Positions 33,177-44,676 of a DNA stretch of 64,000 bases are shown here, in pieces. A model generated the notes under the pieces. That model was not told where the DNA came from. It saw only the letters and a list, made by a program, of their open reading frames with translations, and did not search any database. The position numbers and the translations under genes were made by a program. The stretch lies in the NCBI RefSeq assembly GCF_027359395.1, contig NZ_CP114778.1, positions 1,178,001-1,242,000 of the forward strand, written 5' to 3'. The stretch is from Prochlorococcus marinus str. MIT 1013. Lineage in GTDB: Bacteria; Cyanobacteriota; Cyanobacteriia; PCC-6307; Cyanobiaceae. Each line of letters starts with the position of its first letter. Positions within the stretch are counted from its first letter, which is position 1.

Positions 33177-33437
33177 TCAACTTTCTTTTTTTTCTTTTGA
33201 AGATTCATCTTTTTCTTCATTTAAATCTGATGAAGCCATACCATATTTTCTCATAAATCTATCCACTCTTCCTTCCGTATCTAAAATCTTTTGAGTCCCT
33301 GTGAAGAAAGGATGATTTCCACTCCAAACATCAACCTGTATTTCTGGCTGCGTGGAACCTGTTGTCATGACAACTTCACCATTACAAATAACTTTTGCTT
33401 CTGGATACCAAGTTGGATGTATATCTGATTTAGGCAT
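33177..33437 (-). CDS. rpmE: 50S ribosomal protein L31
   Basis: The 86-residue protein starts PKSDIHPTWYPEAKVICNGE and has the conserved WSGNHPFFTGTQ block. Of the Cys positions of zinc-type L31 only one remains, so it is the zinc-free form. A Lys/Glu-rich C-terminal tail extends it. Between rpsI and prfA, as in other picocyanobacteria. Confidence 0.93.
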   Translation of the reverse strand: MPKSDIHPTWYPEAKVICNGEVVMTTGSTQPEIQVDVWSGNHPFFTGTQKILDTEGRVDRFMRKYGMASSDLNEEKDESSKEKKES

Positions 33438-33474
33438 GATAAAAAAAGAGCAAGATAGAAGGTAAAAAATAAAA

Positions 33475-33882
33475 TTATCTCTTTGAGAATTGTGGAGCTT
33501 TACGAGCTTTTTTTAGACCATATTTACGTCTCTCTTTTGCTCTAGGATCGCGACTAAGGTGACCCTCTACTTTAAGAGGCTTACGATTATCGAGAGATAA
33601 TTCACACAAAGCTCTAGCAGCACCCTGCTTGATAGCATCTGACTGGCCAGTCAAACCACCACCAAATACATTAACTAGAACATCGTAAGATTCACTCAAA
33701 CCTAATGTTTTCAAAGGAGCTTTTACAGCAGATATATAAGCGGGATTGAAATTCAAATAATGATCGCCTGGTCGACCGTTGATAACTATTTCACCTTTTC
33801 CAGGGGTTAACCTTACTCTCGCAACTGATGTTTTACGTCTACCAGTTCCCCAGTAAACTACATTGTTTGTGGAACTAGTCAT
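33475..33882 (-). CDS. rpsI: 30S ribosomal protein S9
   Basis: The 135-residue protein starts with [16 protein letters not shown] and ends in the invariant [12 protein letters not shown] tail that reaches the P-site tRNA. It overlaps the stop of rplM by 4 bp (ATGA), the usual rplM-rpsI coupling. Confidence 0.96.
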   Translation of the reverse strand: MTSSTNNVVYWGTGRRKTSVARVRLTPGKGEIVINGRPGDHYLNFNPAYISAVKAPLKTLGLSESYDVLVNVFGGGLTGQSDAIKQGAARALCELSLDNRKPLKVEGHLSRDPRAKERRKYGLKKARKAPQFSKR

Positions 33883-34331
33883 TTCGCAACAGATTCAGAA
33901 TTTAAAATGAGAGTCTTTGGCTCTTGGGCTGAATGGGGGTGATCAGAGCCTTTGTAGACTTTGAGCTTAGTAAATAATTGCCTTCCAAGCCTTGTGTGAG
34001 GAAGCATTCCTTTGATTGCCTTTTCCACTATCCTCTCTGGAATTCTAGATTGAAGAGCCTTAAAAGTTTCAACTTTCATTCCTCCAGGACGTCCAGAGTG
34101 TCTGCGATAAAGTTTTTGATCAGTTTTTCTGCCAGTTACTTTAATCTTTTCTGCATTTACAACAATCACAAAATCACCAGTATCTAAGTGAGGGGTGAAA
34201 TTTGGTTTTGTTTTACCCCTAAGAACACTAGCAACTTCCGTTGCAAGTCTACCTAGGGTCTGATTCTCTGCATCCACAAGAAACCACTGGCGATCTATAG
34301 AATCCGGAGATGGAACGGATGTTTTGTTCAT
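33879..34331 (-). CDS. rplM: 50S ribosomal protein L13
   Basis: The 150-residue protein has [30 protein letters not shown] and the HSGRPGG block with [11 protein letters not shown]. It is translationally coupled to rpsI. A 219-bp gap with no gene or clear signal separates it from truA. Confidence 0.96.
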   Translation of the reverse strand: MNKTSVPSPDSIDRQWFLVDAENQTLGRLATEVASVLRGKTKPNFTPHLDTGDFVIVVNAEKIKVTGRKTDQKLYRRHSGRPGGMKVETFKALQSRIPERIVEKAIKGMLPHTRLGRQLFTKLKVYKGSDHPHSAQEPKTLILNSESVAK

Positions 34332-34550
34332 TTTTCCTGAACACCTTTAACGCTGAATAAGCATTATCGTTGTCATAATGCTGTTTTAAGGAAGTTATCA
34401 AGTCAAATAATTGATCTGATTCTTCGGAAAATTAATTCTACACTTTAATGGCTGAAAACTGGCCTTTTTGTTGGCATAAAATTTAAATTACTGATTTCAT
34501 AAAACTCCAATCTCTGAATTACTCATAATTAATAGTTTTTAGTATTTTGA

Positions 34551-35378
34551 TTAATCAAATATTGGGAGCGAAAAACTAGGAAACGTGTCAAAACTTTTCT
34601 CTTTTGAAAAGATTTTGTCCTCATAACCAACTCGAATCAAACAGAGTCCATGAGGTGGAGCAGCCTCCTTAACCTCAGAGCGCAAACCCTTTCTCCATAT
34701 GTATTTAAACTTTTCAAGAGGAAGTCGTTTTTCTCCTACAGCAACTAATTGACCCATCAGGAGTCTGACCATTCCATATAAAAAGCCACTAGCTTGTATT
34801 TCAACTGTGACTATGTCACCATTACGGCAAATTGAAACATCTTGCACGGTGGTCAATGAATTAGTTCTATTACTTCCTGCTTTTTGAAAAGCTGAAAAAT
34901 CATGTAAACCTAATAAGTCATTCAATGCATTATTCATTAAATCGACATCTAGTCTAAATCGATATTTAAGCCAACTGATATTTTGAAGAAAGAGATTTGG
35001 ACAGGATCCGTTGAAGATAGTATATCTATATCTTCTATACTTCGCAGAATAACAAGCATGCCAATTCTTAGGAACACTCGCTGCTTCAAGGACTTTAATA
35101 GATGATGGAAGCCTGCCATTCAATGCTGATGGCCATTTATGAATAGGAATTGGACCTACGCAATCAAAATGAGCAACTTGTCCAGAAGCATGAACACCTG
35201 AATCAGTTCTGCCTGCTGCTATTACTTTGACTGGTCTAATGGGATCAAGTTCAGCAACTTTCTCTTCTAAAGTTCCTTGAACGGTTACTGAATCTTTTTG
35301 ATTTTGCCAACCTCTGAATCCTGAGCCATCGTATTGAATAACTAGAGCAATTCTGTTAGTCAAATTAAAACTAAACAA
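34551..35378 (-). CDS. truA: tRNA pseudouridine(38-40) synthase
   Basis: The 275-residue protein has [14 protein letters not shown] and [19 protein letters not shown], with the catalytic Asp in GRTDSGVH, and [14 protein letters not shown] near the C-terminus. It modifies the anticodon arm of tRNAs. It lies between rplQ and rplM. Confidence 0.95.
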   Translation of the reverse strand: MFSFNLTNRIALVIQYDGSGFRGWQNQKDSVTVQGTLEEKVAELDPIRPVKVIAAGRTDSGVHASGQVAHFDCVGPIPIHKWPSALNGRLPSSIKVLEAASVPKNWHACYSAKYRRYRYTIFNGSCPNLFLQNISWLKYRFRLDVDLMNNALNDLLGLHDFSAFQKAGSNRTNSLTTVQDVSICRNGDIVTVEIQASGFLYGMVRLLMGQLVAVGEKRLPLEKFKYIWRKGLRSEVKEAAPPHGLCLIRVGYEDKIFSKEKSFDTFPSFSLPIFD

Positions 35379-35434
35379 TCAACTTGGTGAAGAAATTAGA
35401 AAATATTGAATTACTTTTCCGAGGAATTAATACC

Positions 35435-35785
35435 CTATACAAGCTCAACAATAGCCATTTCAGAATTATCTCCTCTTCTTGGTGTAGTTCTCACGATTCT
35501 CGTGTATCCCCCTTGGCGATCACCATAACGCTCTTGGGCCTTTTCAAAAAGTGCATGAACCAATTGCTTATCGTATACATAACCAATAGCTCTTCTTCTT
35601 GAAGAAAGACTGCCATCCTTAGCCAAAGTAATCATTCTTTCAGTTTCATCTCTCAAAGCTTTTGCCCTAGCTTTGGTTGTAGTAACTCTACCTTCACGAA
35701 TTAGTTGAGTAGTTAATCCTCTTAAAAGTGCCTTCCTTTGATCAGCAGGGCGACTCAGTTGTGGAATTCGACGTTGATGACGCAT
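35435..35785 (-). CDS. rplQ: 50S ribosomal protein L17
   Basis: The 116-residue protein starts [20 protein letters not shown] and contains [18 protein letters not shown] and the [18 protein letters not shown] block, full bacterial length. It follows rpoA by 39 bp. Confidence 0.96.
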   Translation of the reverse strand: MRHQRRIPQLSRPADQRKALLRGLTTQLIREGRVTTTKARAKALRDETERMITLAKDGSLSSRRRAIGYVYDKQLVHALFEKAQERYGDRQGGYTRIVRTTPRRGDNSEMAIVELV

Positions 35786-35824
35786 TTGATTAGCTTTGAA
35801 ACGTAGTAGGAATAAAACTGAAAG

Positions 35825-36763
35825 TCATGCAGAAGTTCTACTTTGTGGAATAGAAATTCCAATTCTTTCTAGAGCTTCAATAACTTCATCAGCAGATTTA
35901 GAACCGAAGTTCTTAATTTCCAACAAATCCTCATAACTGAAACCCATCAAATCTGAAACAGAATTAACTTGGGCACGTTTTAGGCAGTTGTAAGCTCGTA
36001 CAGATAAGTTTAGCTCTTCAAGGGGGATTTGAGCCTCTGCAGCAGGTTCTGGTTCCTCTGGAATCTCTTCTACCATTGAGACAGTTGCAAGAGGCTGAAA
36101 AAGTTCGATTAATTGATTCGCAGCTTCCGCTAATGCATCATCAGGAGAGGTAGATCCATCAGTAACTAGCTCCATCTTCAATCTTTCTCTAGTAGAACCT
36201 CCCTCAGCTACAGCAGTTTCATCAATAGTGAAATTAACTCTATTTATAGGCATAAAGACAGCATCAATTTGAAGCAAATCAATTGCGCTTGTCTCTTCAT
36301 TCCTTCTATCAACGGGTCGATATCCAACACCTCTTTCTACATGTAATTCCAGTTCAAGGTTGTGACCCTCATGGACTGTTGCTATTGGACGATCACCATC
36401 AACAACGTCAACTTGAGATGAGAACTGAATATCCCTTGCTTTAACTTCAGCTGGACCAGTCACAACAATCCTTCCTATTTCAAGTTCTTGACTGCGACTA
36501 TCAACGGCAATTTGTTTGCAATTTAGAAGAATGTCTAAAACGTCCTCTCTCACACCAGGGATGGTTGCATATTCATGATTTACACCTGCAATCCTAACGG
36601 CAGTAACTGCGCTGCCTTCGAGTCCGCCCATTAATACTCTGCGTAGAGAATTACCCAAAGTGGTTGCCTGACCTCTTTCAAGAGGTCCAATTAGGAAGAC
36701 GCCTGTTTGGGAACGATCGTTAGAAACTTGATGATCGATCCTGTCAATCTGGTATTGCAACAC
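35825..36763 (-). CDS. rpoA: RNA polymerase alpha subunit
   Basis: The 312-residue protein has the N-terminal dimerisation domain ([19 protein letters not shown]) and an acidic linker. The C-terminal helix-hairpin-helix domain ([32 protein letters not shown]) contacts UP elements and activators. It sits at the usual place between rpsK and rplQ. Confidence 0.97.
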   Translation of the reverse strand: MLQYQIDRIDHQVSNDRSQTGVFLIGPLERGQATTLGNSLRRVLMGGLEGSAVTAVRIAGVNHEYATIPGVREDVLDILLNCKQIAVDSRSQELEIGRIVVTGPAEVKARDIQFSSQVDVVDGDRPIATVHEGHNLELELHVERGVGYRPVDRRNEETSAIDLLQIDAVFMPINRVNFTIDETAVAEGGSTRERLKMELVTDGSTSPDDALAEAANQLIELFQPLATVSMVEEIPEEPEPAAEAQIPLEELNLSVRAYNCLKRAQVNSVSDLMGFSYEDLLEIKNFGSKSADEVIEALERIGISIPQSRTSA

Positions 36764-36814
36764 GGTCTAATGCGATGTGGAAAAAAAAGAAAAGTTCACT
36801 AATGTGAATAGAAT

Positions 36815-37207
36815 TTAAACGCGTCTGCGTTTAGGCCTCCTACAACCGTTATGAGGGAGAGGAGTTACATCTCTGATTAAAGTAATTTCAAGTCCAGCTA
36901 CTTGCAATGCCCGTATTGCGGTTTCACGACCTGAGCCTGGACCTCTTACAAGAACTTCTATTTGTCGCATTCCTTGCTCTAAAGCTCTTCGGGCTGCAAG
37001 TTCAGCAGCGGTTTGAGCAGCGAAAGGAGTACCTTTTCGAGCCCCTTTAAATCCGCTTGCTCCAGCTGATGACCATGAAATGACTTCACCAGAAGTGTCA
37101 GTAATTGAGACAATGGTGTTATTGAAGGTACTTTGAATATGCACAACTCCATTTGGAACGTTGCGCTTTGATTTCTTAGAACCGGATTTCTTTGAGGTTG
37201 TAGCCAT
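36815..37207 (-). CDS. rpsK: 30S ribosomal protein S11
   Basis: The 130-residue protein contains [32 protein letters not shown] and the C-terminal [15 protein letters not shown], the invariant tail of the platform protein. It lies 63 bp after rpsM. Confidence 0.97.
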   Translation of the reverse strand: MATTSKKSGSKKSKRNVPNGVVHIQSTFNNTIVSITDTSGEVISWSSAGASGFKGARKGTPFAAQTAAELAARRALEQGMRQIEVLVRGPGSGRETAIRALQVAGLEITLIRDVTPLPHNGCRRPKRRRV

Positions 37208-37270
37208 TTGGCTGTTCCTTATTTAAAAAGATTTAGTAAATTAACAAGTGGTAACAGGAGACTTAAGAAA

Positions 37271-37636
37271 TTATTTCTTTCTTCCTGCAACAGTTTTCCT
37301 GGCTCCTCTACGAGTACGAGCATTAGTTCTAGTTCGCTGTCCACGAACAGGGAGACTCATTCTATGCCTACGTCCACGTACACATCCTATATCTTGAAGT
37401 CGTTTCAACGCCATTCCTTCTTGGCGCCTCAGATCTCCTTCAAGTGTGAATTCTTCAGTAACAGCTCTAAGCTTCTGAACATCACTATCGTCTAAATCCT
37501 TTACACGAATATCAGGATTAACTCCTGATTTTTCAAGGATTTTTTGAGCTCTGGTTAAGCCGATACCATAGATGTATGTAAGAGCAACTTCTACCCGCTT
37601 TTCGCGAGGTATGTCGATGCCTGAAATCCGTGCCAC
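37271..37636 (-). CDS. rpsM: 30S ribosomal protein S13
   Basis: The 121-residue head protein starts [20 protein letters not shown] and has [19 protein letters not shown] and the basic tail TVAGRKK. rpmJ precedes it. Confidence 0.97.
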   Translation of the reverse strand: MARISGIDIPREKRVEVALTYIYGIGLTRAQKILEKSGVNPDIRVKDLDDSDVQKLRAVTEEFTLEGDLRRQEGMALKRLQDIGCVRGRRHRMSLPVRGQRTRTNARTRRGARKTVAGRKK

Positions 37637-37749
37637 TTAGGAATAAAATCGAAGAGGACAATTAAAATCATCAAAATTAATGATGACATTGCTTAAGAAG
37701 TTAACGAGAAGAAAATTAATCGTTAAGGGCTTCTAAAAGAAGTCAGGAA

Positions 37750-37866
37750 TCAGCCCTGACGCTGTTTGTTTCGAGGCCTTTTCTTGTTGATCACATAGAT
37801 CCGGCCTCTGCGCCTAACGATCTGATCGTCAGGACTAATTTTTTTGACTGAGGATCTAACCTTCAT
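37750..37866 (-). CDS. rpmJ: 50S ribosomal protein L36
   Basis: A 38-codon gene reading [20 protein letters not shown] and ending [11 protein letters not shown]. The first two zinc cysteines of classical L36 (CxxC) are replaced, so it is the zinc-free form. It sits between adk and rpsM, its usual place in cyanobacteria. Confidence 0.93.
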
Positions 37867-37910
37867 TTGGTGAGACTCTCCTATTTCCAAACTATAACTT
37901 TACTACATCA

Positions 37911-38459
37911 TCAGCCTAAAGCTTTCTCAATAGATGAAAAAACAACATCTATGTCAGCATTACCTTCTATCTCCTCAAGAATTCCTTGTTTGTTATACAA
38001 ATCAATAAGAGGAGAAGTTTTATCTCTATATATTTGAAGTCTGTTAACAATTACTTGTTCATTATCATCTTGTCTTCCTCTTCCTAAAAGTCTTTTAATT
38101 AAATATTCGTCTGCAATTTTTATTAAAATCACACCTTCTAAAGGTTGATTGATTTTTTCTAAAAGAATTTTTAGAGAATTAGCTTGATTAACGTTTCGAG
38201 GGAAACCATCAAGCAACCAACCATCATTAATATTTAGCAATCTTCCCTCAACAATTGATAAAACTAATTCATCACTTACTAATTCTCCTTTATTCATAAT
38301 CTCAGCAGCCTTAAGTCCTAATACAGATCCTGATGAAACCTCATCTCTAAGCAAATCTCCAGTTGAAAGATGATTTAATCCGTATTTCTTGCAAAAAAGA
38401 TTTGCTTGGGTGCCTTTACCTGCCCCAGGTGGACCAAGGAATAATAGTTTCTTTTTCAT
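37911..38459 (-). CDS. adk: Adenylate kinase, short form
   Basis: The 182-residue protein has the P-loop LGPPGAGKGTQ, the AMP-binding STGDLLRDE and DGFPRN motifs, and RQDDN in a short lid. It lacks the long zinc-type LID insert, giving the short form. AMP + ATP = 2 ADP. It lies 21 bp after secY. Confidence 0.95.
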   Translation of the reverse strand: MKKKLLFLGPPGAGKGTQANLFCKKYGLNHLSTGDLLRDEVSSGSVLGLKAAEIMNKGELVSDELVLSIVEGRLLNINDGWLLDGFPRNVNQANSLKILLEKINQPLEGVILIKIADEYLIKRLLGRGRQDDNEQVIVNRLQIYRDKTSPLIDLYNKQGILEEIEGNADIDVVFSSIEKALG

Positions 38460-38480
38460 ATGAAAATCATAGTAAAGATT

Positions 38481-39800
38481 TTATTGACGTACTAATCCTT
38501 CATATCTTTGAGATATCACATATGTCTGAACCTGCTTAGATGTATCTATTGCAACTCCTACCAAAATTAACAATGAAGTGGCTCCAAGCCCTTGAAAAGT
38601 TTGAACATTAGTTGCTCTCTCTACTGCAGCAGGAACAATTGCTACTGAGCCAAGAAACAATCCGCCTAGAAGAGTTAGACGGTTTTGAACACCTGAAAGG
38701 TAATTAGAAGTAGACCCTCCTGGCCTTACACCTGGGATTGCGACACCACCTTTTTTTAAATTAGACGCAATATCTATTGGATTAATTGTTAAGGAAGCAT
38801 AAAAATAAGCGAATCCCAAAATCAATGCAAAAAAGGTTATTGCATATGGCCATGGATTAGACGAACCTGGATTCAGTGAACTAGCAGCCTTAATAAGTAA
38901 GGGGTTTTGAGTGAAATTTGCAATTGTTATTGGAAGAAAAATCAATGCAGAGGCAAAAATTATTGGCATGACACCTCCCGCATTCAACTTAAGAGGAAGG
39001 TAACTTTGTCTACTTGGCAAGAGGGCTGTTCCTCCCATTTGACTTTTTGCACTTACGATAGGAATTCTTCTAGCGCCTTCTTGAACAAAAATAATACCTA
39101 CTATGGTTATTAAAAAAACTATCAAAAGAATTATTATTCCAAGAACATCTGCTCGATCACCAGTCTGAGCTTTTTCAATAGTAGAGCTAAGTGCCTTAGG
39201 CAAAGTTGCAACAATATTCAAAAAAATAACTAAAGAAGCTCCTTGGCCTATTCCTTTATCAGTAATAATCTCACTGAGCCACATAACTATCATCGATCCA
39301 GTAACTAATGCCAGAGATGTTTGAACAACAAATTCAGTTTCTCCAAGGCCTTCGACTGAATATTGTCTAAGAATTAAGGCAAAAACTGTACTTTGTACTA
39401 ATCCCCACCCTAAAGCAACATATCTAGTGATTTGAGCAATCTTCCTTCTTCCTGCTTCCCCCTCGTTTTTCTGTAGGTCTTCTAATTGAGGTAAAGAAGC
39501 TGTGAGCAACTGTATAATTATTGATGCATTAATGAATGGCAGAATACCTAATGCAAAAATACCCAAAGTTGAAATACCACCGCCTGTGAAAATATCAAGA
39601 AATCCAATTAGTTGCCCGCCTTGATCAATAAAAGTTTTAAAAGCCTCCCTATCTATTCCAGGCATAGGAATATAAATTCCCAATCGAACAATTAATAATA
39701 AACCCAAGGTAGTAAAAACTCTTCCTCTAAGTTCCTCGTTACTTAAAAGCTGAGTAATTACTTCACCTGCACTTGGATTTCGACCACGACTAATTAACAT
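38481..39800 (-). CDS. secY: Preprotein translocase subunit SecY
   Basis: The 439-residue membrane protein has ten predicted transmembrane helices and the plug region (IPMPGIDREAFKTF). IPIVSAKSQMGG leads the large cytoplasmic loop, and RPGGSTSNYL marks the C-terminal half. It is the pore of the Sec machinery in the plasma and thylakoid membranes. It follows rplO as in most bacteria. Confidence 0.97.
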   Translation of the reverse strand: MLISRGRNPSAGEVITQLLSNEELRGRVFTTLGLLLIVRLGIYIPMPGIDREAFKTFIDQGGQLIGFLDIFTGGGISTLGIFALGILPFINASIIIQLLTASLPQLEDLQKNEGEAGRRKIAQITRYVALGWGLVQSTVFALILRQYSVEGLGETEFVVQTSLALVTGSMIVMWLSEIITDKGIGQGASLVIFLNIVATLPKALSSTIEKAQTGDRADVLGIIILLIVFLITIVGIIFVQEGARRIPIVSAKSQMGGTALLPSRQSYLPLKLNAGGVMPIIFASALIFLPITIANFTQNPLLIKAASSLNPGSSNPWPYAITFFALILGFAYFYASLTINPIDIASNLKKGGVAIPGVRPGGSTSNYLSGVQNRLTLLGGLFLGSVAIVPAAVERATNVQTFQGLGATSLLILVGVAIDTSKQVQTYVISQRYEGLVRQ

Positions 39801-39860
39801 TGAATTATGTGAATTTATTTAATGCTAATGTATAAAAAAGAATTTTTAATAAAAAATAAA

Positions 39861-40313
39861 TTAGGTGTATAACTCACATGTCCCTCCAACGTCTTCAATT
39901 TTCTTTTTGGCCGATGTTGTAAACGCTGCAGCTTGAACAGTCAATTTCACTTCTAATTTACCGTTACCGAGAATTTTGAGAGGATTTTTTGGCTTTGTCA
40001 AAATACCTTCTTTCACCAATAAATCAAGATTAACAACAGTTCCTGCTTTCAATTCATTCAAACTGGAAACGTTGAGAACAGTAAAACTTTTCTGATTAAC
40101 TATTGGGAAATGTTTTAATTTTGGTACCCGCCTATATAAAGGCATTTGACCACCCTCAAATCCTGGCCGAGTAGGTCTTCCAGATCGGGATTTTTGCCCC
40201 CTCATTCCAAATCCGCAACTAGCTCCTTGTCCAGCAGCTATACCACGACCTTTCCGCATTTTTTTACGCCTAGATCCTTTATTTGATTGAAGGGATTCCA
40301 ATTTAATAGTCAT
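39861..40313 (-). CDS. rplO: 50S ribosomal protein L15
   Basis: The 150-residue protein has [40 protein letters not shown] and PLYRRVPK, the Gly-rich N-terminal extension typical of L15. It starts 5 bp after rpsE. rpmD (L30), which sits between these genes in many bacteria, is absent. Confidence 0.96.
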   Translation of the reverse strand: MTIKLESLQSNKGSRRKKMRKGRGIAAGQGASCGFGMRGQKSRSGRPTRPGFEGGQMPLYRRVPKLKHFPIVNQKSFTVLNVSSLNELKAGTVVNLDLLVKEGILTKPKNPLKILGNGKLEVKLTVQAAAFTTSAKKKIEDVGGTCELYT

Positions 40314-40318
40314 GATTT

Positions 40319-40945
40319 TTAAGAATAAATCTGCTCAAGTGAAATACCACGCTCTTTGGCTGTGGCTTTATGAGTTCTCAACTCACTTAATGCAACCATT
40401 GCCGCACGAGCATTATTAAGAGGGGTCTTACTACCTAATCTCTTAGCAAGTACATTTTTTATTCCGGCCAATTCTAAAACAGTACGAATTGAGCCCCCTG
40501 CAATTACACCCGTACCAGGAGCTGCAGGACGTATCAATACACTTGCTGCTCCATCTCTACCATTAGAGAGAGTTGGAATGGAGTTGTTTCTCGTTAGAGG
40601 GACACGAACCAAATGTTTTTTTCCATCAGCTACACCTTTACGAACAGCTCCAATGACATCTCCTGCTTTTCCTACTCCAACTCCAACTTGACCTTTTTCA
40701 TTTCCTACTACAACTATCGCCCTAAAACTCATTTTTTTCCCCCCTTTGACTGTTTTCGAAACTCTTCTAATTTGGACAACGCGTTCCTGCCATTCAGAGT
40801 CTCTTTCTTGTCCTCTTCTGTCTCTCCTTCCTCCACGTTTATCGCCTCTATTTCGACGGTTTTCCTGCCTTCCATCTGCAGCAGGAGGAGCATCTGATGA
40901 ACCAGAAGTTCTTTTATTTTGAGACTGGTTTTTGGTGTCTGTCAT
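40319..40945 (-). CDS. rpsE: 30S ribosomal protein S5
   Basis: The 208-residue protein contains [37 protein letters not shown] and [20 protein letters not shown] basic, Asn/Arg-rich N-terminal extension of about 50 residues precedes the conserved double-stranded RNA-binding domain, as in other picocyanobacteria. Confidence 0.96.
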   Translation of the reverse strand: MTDTKNQSQNKRTSGSSDAPPAADGRQENRRNRGDKRGGRRDRRGQERDSEWQERVVQIRRVSKTVKGGKKMSFRAIVVVGNEKGQVGVGVGKAGDVIGAVRKGVADGKKHLVRVPLTRNNSIPTLSNGRDGAASVLIRPAAPGTGVIAGGSIRTVLELAGIKNVLAKRLGSKTPLNNARAAMVALSELRTHKATAKERGISLEQIYS

Positions 40946-40959
40946 TATTAAAGCAATAA

Positions 40960-41328
40960 TTAAAAGTTCAAGCCTGCCACTCTGGCAGCGTCGGCTAGAG
41001 CTTTAACCCTGCCATGATAGATGTTCCCACCTCTATCAAAGATAACTTGTTTGATGCCTTTTGATAAAGCTTTTTTCGCAACAAGCTCACCTACTGCTGT
41101 AGAGGCATCACAACTTCCAGCATTGGCTGTTAACGAAGATTTCAAGTCTTTATCCAGGGTTGATGCAGCACATATAGTGTTTTGAGCATCATCATCTATT
41201 ATTTGAGCATAGATGTGGTTGTTAGAACGAAAAACAGCAAGTCTTGGTCGAGCTTCTGTTCCGCTTAAGTTTCTCCTCAAGCGTTTATGTCGTTTTTGTG
41301 TCTGTTGTTTTCTTGAGAGTTTTGACAT
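40960..41328 (-). CDS. rplR: 50S ribosomal protein L18
   Basis: The 122-residue 5S-rRNA binding protein has [30 protein letters not shown] and [20 protein letters not shown]. It lies between rplF and rpsE. Confidence 0.96.
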   Translation of the reverse strand: MSKLSRKQQTQKRHKRLRRNLSGTEARPRLAVFRSNNHIYAQIIDDDAQNTICAASTLDKDLKSSLTANAGSCDASTAVGELVAKKALSKGIKQVIFDRGGNIYHGRVKALADAARVAGLNF

Positions 41329-41361
41329 GGCTAAAAAATTTTAAAAAACAAATAAGCAAGA

Positions 41362-41901
41362 TTAAGCTTTGCCAGACTTACCAGCTTTTCTAATTATCTG
41401 TTCTCCTTCATATTTGATTCCCTTCCCTTTATAAGGTTCTGGAGGTCTAATTGCTCTTATTTTGGCAGCTTCATTGCCAACTAATTCTTTATCAGATCCA
41501 GTGACAGTAACATTTGTATTATTTTCAACTTTGAAAGTTATACCTTCTGGAGGCACAACCTCAACAGGATGACTATAACCGGCGCTAACGACAAGAGTTT
41601 TTCCTTTTACTTGGGCTCTTGAGCCAACACCAACAATCTCAAGTTTTTTTGTAAAACCATTACTAACTCCTTCAACCATATTGGCCACAAGCGATCTACA
41701 TAGCCCATGCATTTCCCTGGACTGTCTCTTTTCGTTTATTGGTTTAACAACAATAGTGTTGTCTTCTTTGCTTAGGCTTACTCCATCAGGAAGAGTTCGT
41801 TGCAATTCACCTTTTGGACCTTTAACAGTAATAGAAAGTCCTTCAAGTTTTACATCTACCTTTTCAGGAAGGGAGATTGGTTTTTTTCCAGTACGAGACA
41901 T
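41362..41901 (-). CDS. rplF: 50S ribosomal protein L6
   Basis: The 179-residue protein starts [20 protein letters not shown] and ends with [20 protein letters not shown], the conserved C-terminal RNA-binding motif. Confidence 0.97.
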   Translation of the reverse strand: MSRTGKKPISLPEKVDVKLEGLSITVKGPKGELQRTLPDGVSLSKEDNTIVVKPINEKRQSREMHGLCRSLVANMVEGVSNGFTKKLEIVGVGSRAQVKGKTLVVSAGYSHPVEVVPPEGITFKVENNTNVTVTGSDKELVGNEAAKIRAIRPPEPYKGKGIKYEGEQIIRKAGKSGKA

Positions 41902-41918
41902 AATAAATACCTAATCAA

Positions 41919-42320
41919 TCAACAGACATAGCAGAGGACTTCTCCTCCAACACCTTGTTTACGAGCGTCACGATCACTCATGACTCCCTTAGAGGTAGAA
42001 ATTATTGCGACTCCAAGGCCTCCTAATACTTTTGGTAATCCTCGAGTATTTTTATAAATCCTTAATCCTGGTTTACTCACTCGTTGCATTGAACGAATAA
42101 TGGGTGAGCGGTGCTTACCAGTATATTTCAATCCAAGAATGAGCTGCTTTCGAAAGCCTTCTCCTTCTTCATTGATATCTGCAATAAATCCCTCTCGCTG
42201 AAGAACCTTAGCGATACTAAGAGACATTCTTGAAGCAGGGACTTTAGTTTTTTCATGCCGTTTTTCACTTGCATTTCGTATGCGAGTGAGCATGTCTGAA
42301 ATTGGATCGTGGTTGGCCAT
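41919..42320 (-). CDS. rpsH: 30S ribosomal protein S8
   Basis: The 133-residue protein has [30 protein letters not shown] and [19 protein letters not shown]. rpsN (S14), between rplE and rpsH in many bacteria, is missing here, as is normal for cyanobacteria. Confidence 0.97.
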   Translation of the reverse strand: MANHDPISDMLTRIRNASEKRHEKTKVPASRMSLSIAKVLQREGFIADINEEGEGFRKQLILGLKYTGKHRSPIIRSMQRVSKPGLRIYKNTRGLPKVLGGLGVAIISTSKGVMSDRDARKQGVGGEVLCYVC

Positions 42321-42339
42321 AGTATTTAGCTAATCAAAC

Positions 42340-42879
42340 TCAATTTTTACGGAAGGGCATTCCCATTTCACTAAGAAGAGCCTTACCTTGTTCATCAGAG
42401 GAAGCACTGGTCACAATTGTGATATCCATGCCTCTAATGGTGTCGACTTTGTCAAAAGTAATTTCAGGGAAAATAAGTTGCTCTTTGACTCCAATGGTGT
42501 AATTTCCTCGGCCATCAAAGCTTTTTGGACTGACACCACGAAAATCTCTGATTCTTGGAAGTGCCAAATTAATGAACCTTTCCAAAAATGCATACATTCG
42601 ATCACCTCTAAGTGTGACTGCGCAACCTATAGGCATTCCCTGTCTGATCTTAAATGTAGCAATAGCTTTTTTGGCCCTTGTCACAAGAGCTTTTTGCCCA
42701 GAAATTGTTGCCATTTCTGCTAGAGAAGCTTCTAAAGCTTTTGAATTAGATGCAGCTTCACCAAGTCCTCTATTTAAAGTGACTTTCTGCACCTTTGGAA
42801 CTTGATGAACATTTTTCAGACCAAGATCTTTTAAAAGCTTTGGTCTTATTGTCTCTCGATAGCGGGTTTTTAGTGACAT
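42340..42879 (-). CDS. rplE: 50S ribosomal protein L5
   Basis: The 179-residue 5S-rRNA binding protein has [34 protein letters not shown] and [19 protein letters not shown]. Confidence 0.97.
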   Translation of the reverse strand: MSLKTRYRETIRPKLLKDLGLKNVHQVPKVQKVTLNRGLGEAASNSKALEASLAEMATISGQKALVTRAKKAIATFKIRQGMPIGCAVTLRGDRMYAFLERFINLALPRIRDFRGVSPKSFDGRGNYTIGVKEQLIFPEITFDKVDTIRGMDITIVTSASSDEQGKALLSEMGMPFRKN

Positions 42880-42972
42880 GGCTGGAAAAAAAGTTGACTC
42901 TGGTCTTGGTCAGAATTCAATTAGGTAAGAAAGTCTGCTTTAGTTAATTCAGACAAAGGAAAAGTGAATTAA

Positions 42973-43329
42973 TTAATCAATTAATTCTCCTGTCTTCTTT
43001 AATCGTCGTTTCTTTGAGCCATCTTTATCTACAAAAATCTCAACCTTGCTAGCAACTTTTTCCTTGGTTGAGTAGATCATTACATTTGAAGCATGCAAAG
43101 AAGTTTCTTTGGTCTCTATTCGACCAGTTTCTCCTTCTTGTGATGCTTTTACATGCTTTGTTCTTTGATTAATTCCTTGAACTACAACTCTATTTTCATA
43201 GGGAAGTGTTTGAAGGACTTCGCCGGTTTTACCTTTATCCTTTCCAGAAATAATCTGAACTGTATCTCCTTTGCGGATCTTCATTTTGATCCGATCAGCA
43301 GAAGCTTTGGTTTTGTTAATTGCTGGCAT
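42973..43329 (-). CDS. rplX: 50S ribosomal protein L24
   Basis: The 118-residue protein has the KOW motif ([20 protein letters not shown]) and [14 protein letters not shown] 14-residue N-terminal extension before MKIRKGD is usual in this group; an internal ATG at MKIRKGD is the alternative start. Confidence 0.95.
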   Translation of the reverse strand: MPAINKTKASADRIKMKIRKGDTVQIISGKDKGKTGEVLQTLPYENRVVVQGINQRTKHVKASQEGETGRIETKETSLHASNVMIYSTKEKVASKVEIFVDKDGSKKRRLKKTGELID

Positions 43330-43331
43330 GA

Positions 43332-43697
43332 CTAAATAACCTCCGGTGCTAAAGAGACGATTTTAGTAAAATTGCGTTCTCTTAATTCTCGTGCGACAGG
43401 ACCAAATACCCTCGTTCCTCTTGGGTTTTGATCATCATTGATAAGAACAGCAGCATTGTCATCAAAGCGTATTGAATTTCCAGTCTCTCTTCGCATTGTT
43501 GCTCTAGTACGAACAACAACCGCTTTCACCACATCTGATTTTTTGACTCCCATATTTGGCATCGCATCTTTAACAGAAGCAACGATCACATCGCCTACGT
43601 GAGCATAACGACGATTGGAACCCAAGACTCGAATACATTGCAAACGCTTGGCGCCACTATTATCTGCAACGGTTAAGAATGTTTCTTGCTGAATCAT
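43332..43697 (-). CDS. rplN: 50S ribosomal protein L14
   Basis: The 121-residue protein starts [20 protein letters not shown] and has [20 protein letters not shown] and GPVARELRE. It overlaps rpsQ by 4 bp. Confidence 0.97.
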   Translation of the reverse strand: MIQQETFLTVADNSGAKRLQCIRVLGSNRRYAHVGDVIVASVKDAMPNMGVKKSDVVKAVVVRTRATMRRETGNSIRFDDNAAVLINDDQNPRGTRVFGPVARELRERNFTKIVSLAPEVI

Positions 43698-43960
43698 TTT
43701 GCAGCCTCCTTAGATTTCATACCCTTAACAAGAACATCTGTAACCGTCCAACGTTTGTGAGCGCTCATAGGAGGTGACTCTTTAATACGAACTCGGTCAC
43801 CCACTTTGCAATGATTTTCTGCATCATGAGCTTTATATCTAGTCGTACGACTAATAATTTTCTGGTAGATAGGATGTGGAAATCTATTTTCCACAGCTAC
43901 AACTACTGTTTTTTGCATTTTGTCACTGACAACAGTGCCGACCATTTCCTTAAGTGCCAT
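43694..43960 (-). CDS. rpsQ: 30S ribosomal protein S17
   Basis: The 88-residue OB-fold protein has [35 protein letters not shown] and [18 protein letters not shown]. Confidence 0.96.
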   Translation of the reverse strand: MALKEMVGTVVSDKMQKTVVVAVENRFPHPIYQKIISRTTRYKAHDAENHCKVGDRVRIKESPPMSAHKRWTVTDVLVKGMKSKEAAK

Positions 43961-43969
43961 AACTAAAAA

Positions 43970-44182
43970 TCAAGATGATGTGTTTGAGCGGCTTCGCTCG
44001 TTAGTAACCGTTAAAAGTTGTGCCAATTCAATTCGTGCCTCTTTGAAACGGTGAGTTTTAGCTAGCTGTCTAGTGGCTTGCTTAAAACGAAGATCAAAAA
44101 GTTCTTTACGAAGATTTTCAATCTTTTCTGATATCTCGGAATCAGAGAGATTCCTTACATCTTTCGTAGTTGTTTTGCTCAT
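43970..44182 (-). CDS. rpmC: 50S ribosomal protein L29
   Basis: The 70-residue two-helix protein contains [20 protein letters not shown] and [20 protein letters not shown]. It overlaps rplP by 4 bp. Confidence 0.96.
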   Translation of the reverse strand: MSKTTTKDVRNLSDSEISEKIENLRKELFDLRFKQATRQLAKTHRFKEARIELAQLLTVTNERSRSNTSS

Positions 44183-44664
44183 GATGATGACTCCGAATCA
44201 TCTGCTGCAACTGGCGTTTTAGCAGGTTTATAATTTCCCTTATTGAGATCTTCATCTAGGGAAATAAATTTTGTTTTTACTGGCAGCTTGTATTGAGCAA
44301 GACGCATTGCCTCTTTTGCAATTGTCTCTGTAATTTCTTCGCCACCCATTTCAAACAAGATTCGACCAGGCTTGACAACTGCAACCCAAAATTCTGGGTT
44401 ACCTTTACCAGATCCCATTCTTGTCTCAGCAGGCCTCATCGTTACGGGCTTATCAGGGAAAATACGAATCCAAATTTGTCCTCCCCTTTTTACATAACGA
44501 GTCATCGCTCGTCTACTTGCCTCGATTTGTCTTGAGGTAACCCAACCACAATCTTGAGCTTGCAATGCAAACTGACCAAAAGCGATTTTGTTGCCTCTAG
44601 TAGCAACGCCACGCATACGGCCTCTCTGTTGTTTGCGAAATTTAGTTCTTTTGGGACTAAGCAT
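44179..44664 (-). CDS. rplP: 50S ribosomal protein L16
   Basis: The 161-residue protein has [39 protein letters not shown] and [20 protein letters not shown]. The C-terminal tail is about 20 residues longer than in E. coli. Confidence 0.97.
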   Translation of the reverse strand: MLSPKRTKFRKQQRGRMRGVATRGNKIAFGQFALQAQDCGWVTSRQIEASRRAMTRYVKRGGQIWIRIFPDKPVTMRPAETRMGSGKGNPEFWVAVVKPGRILFEMGGEEITETIAKEAMRLAQYKLPVKTKFISLDEDLNKGNYKPAKTPVAADDSESSS

Positions 44665-44676
44665 GATTAAAACTCC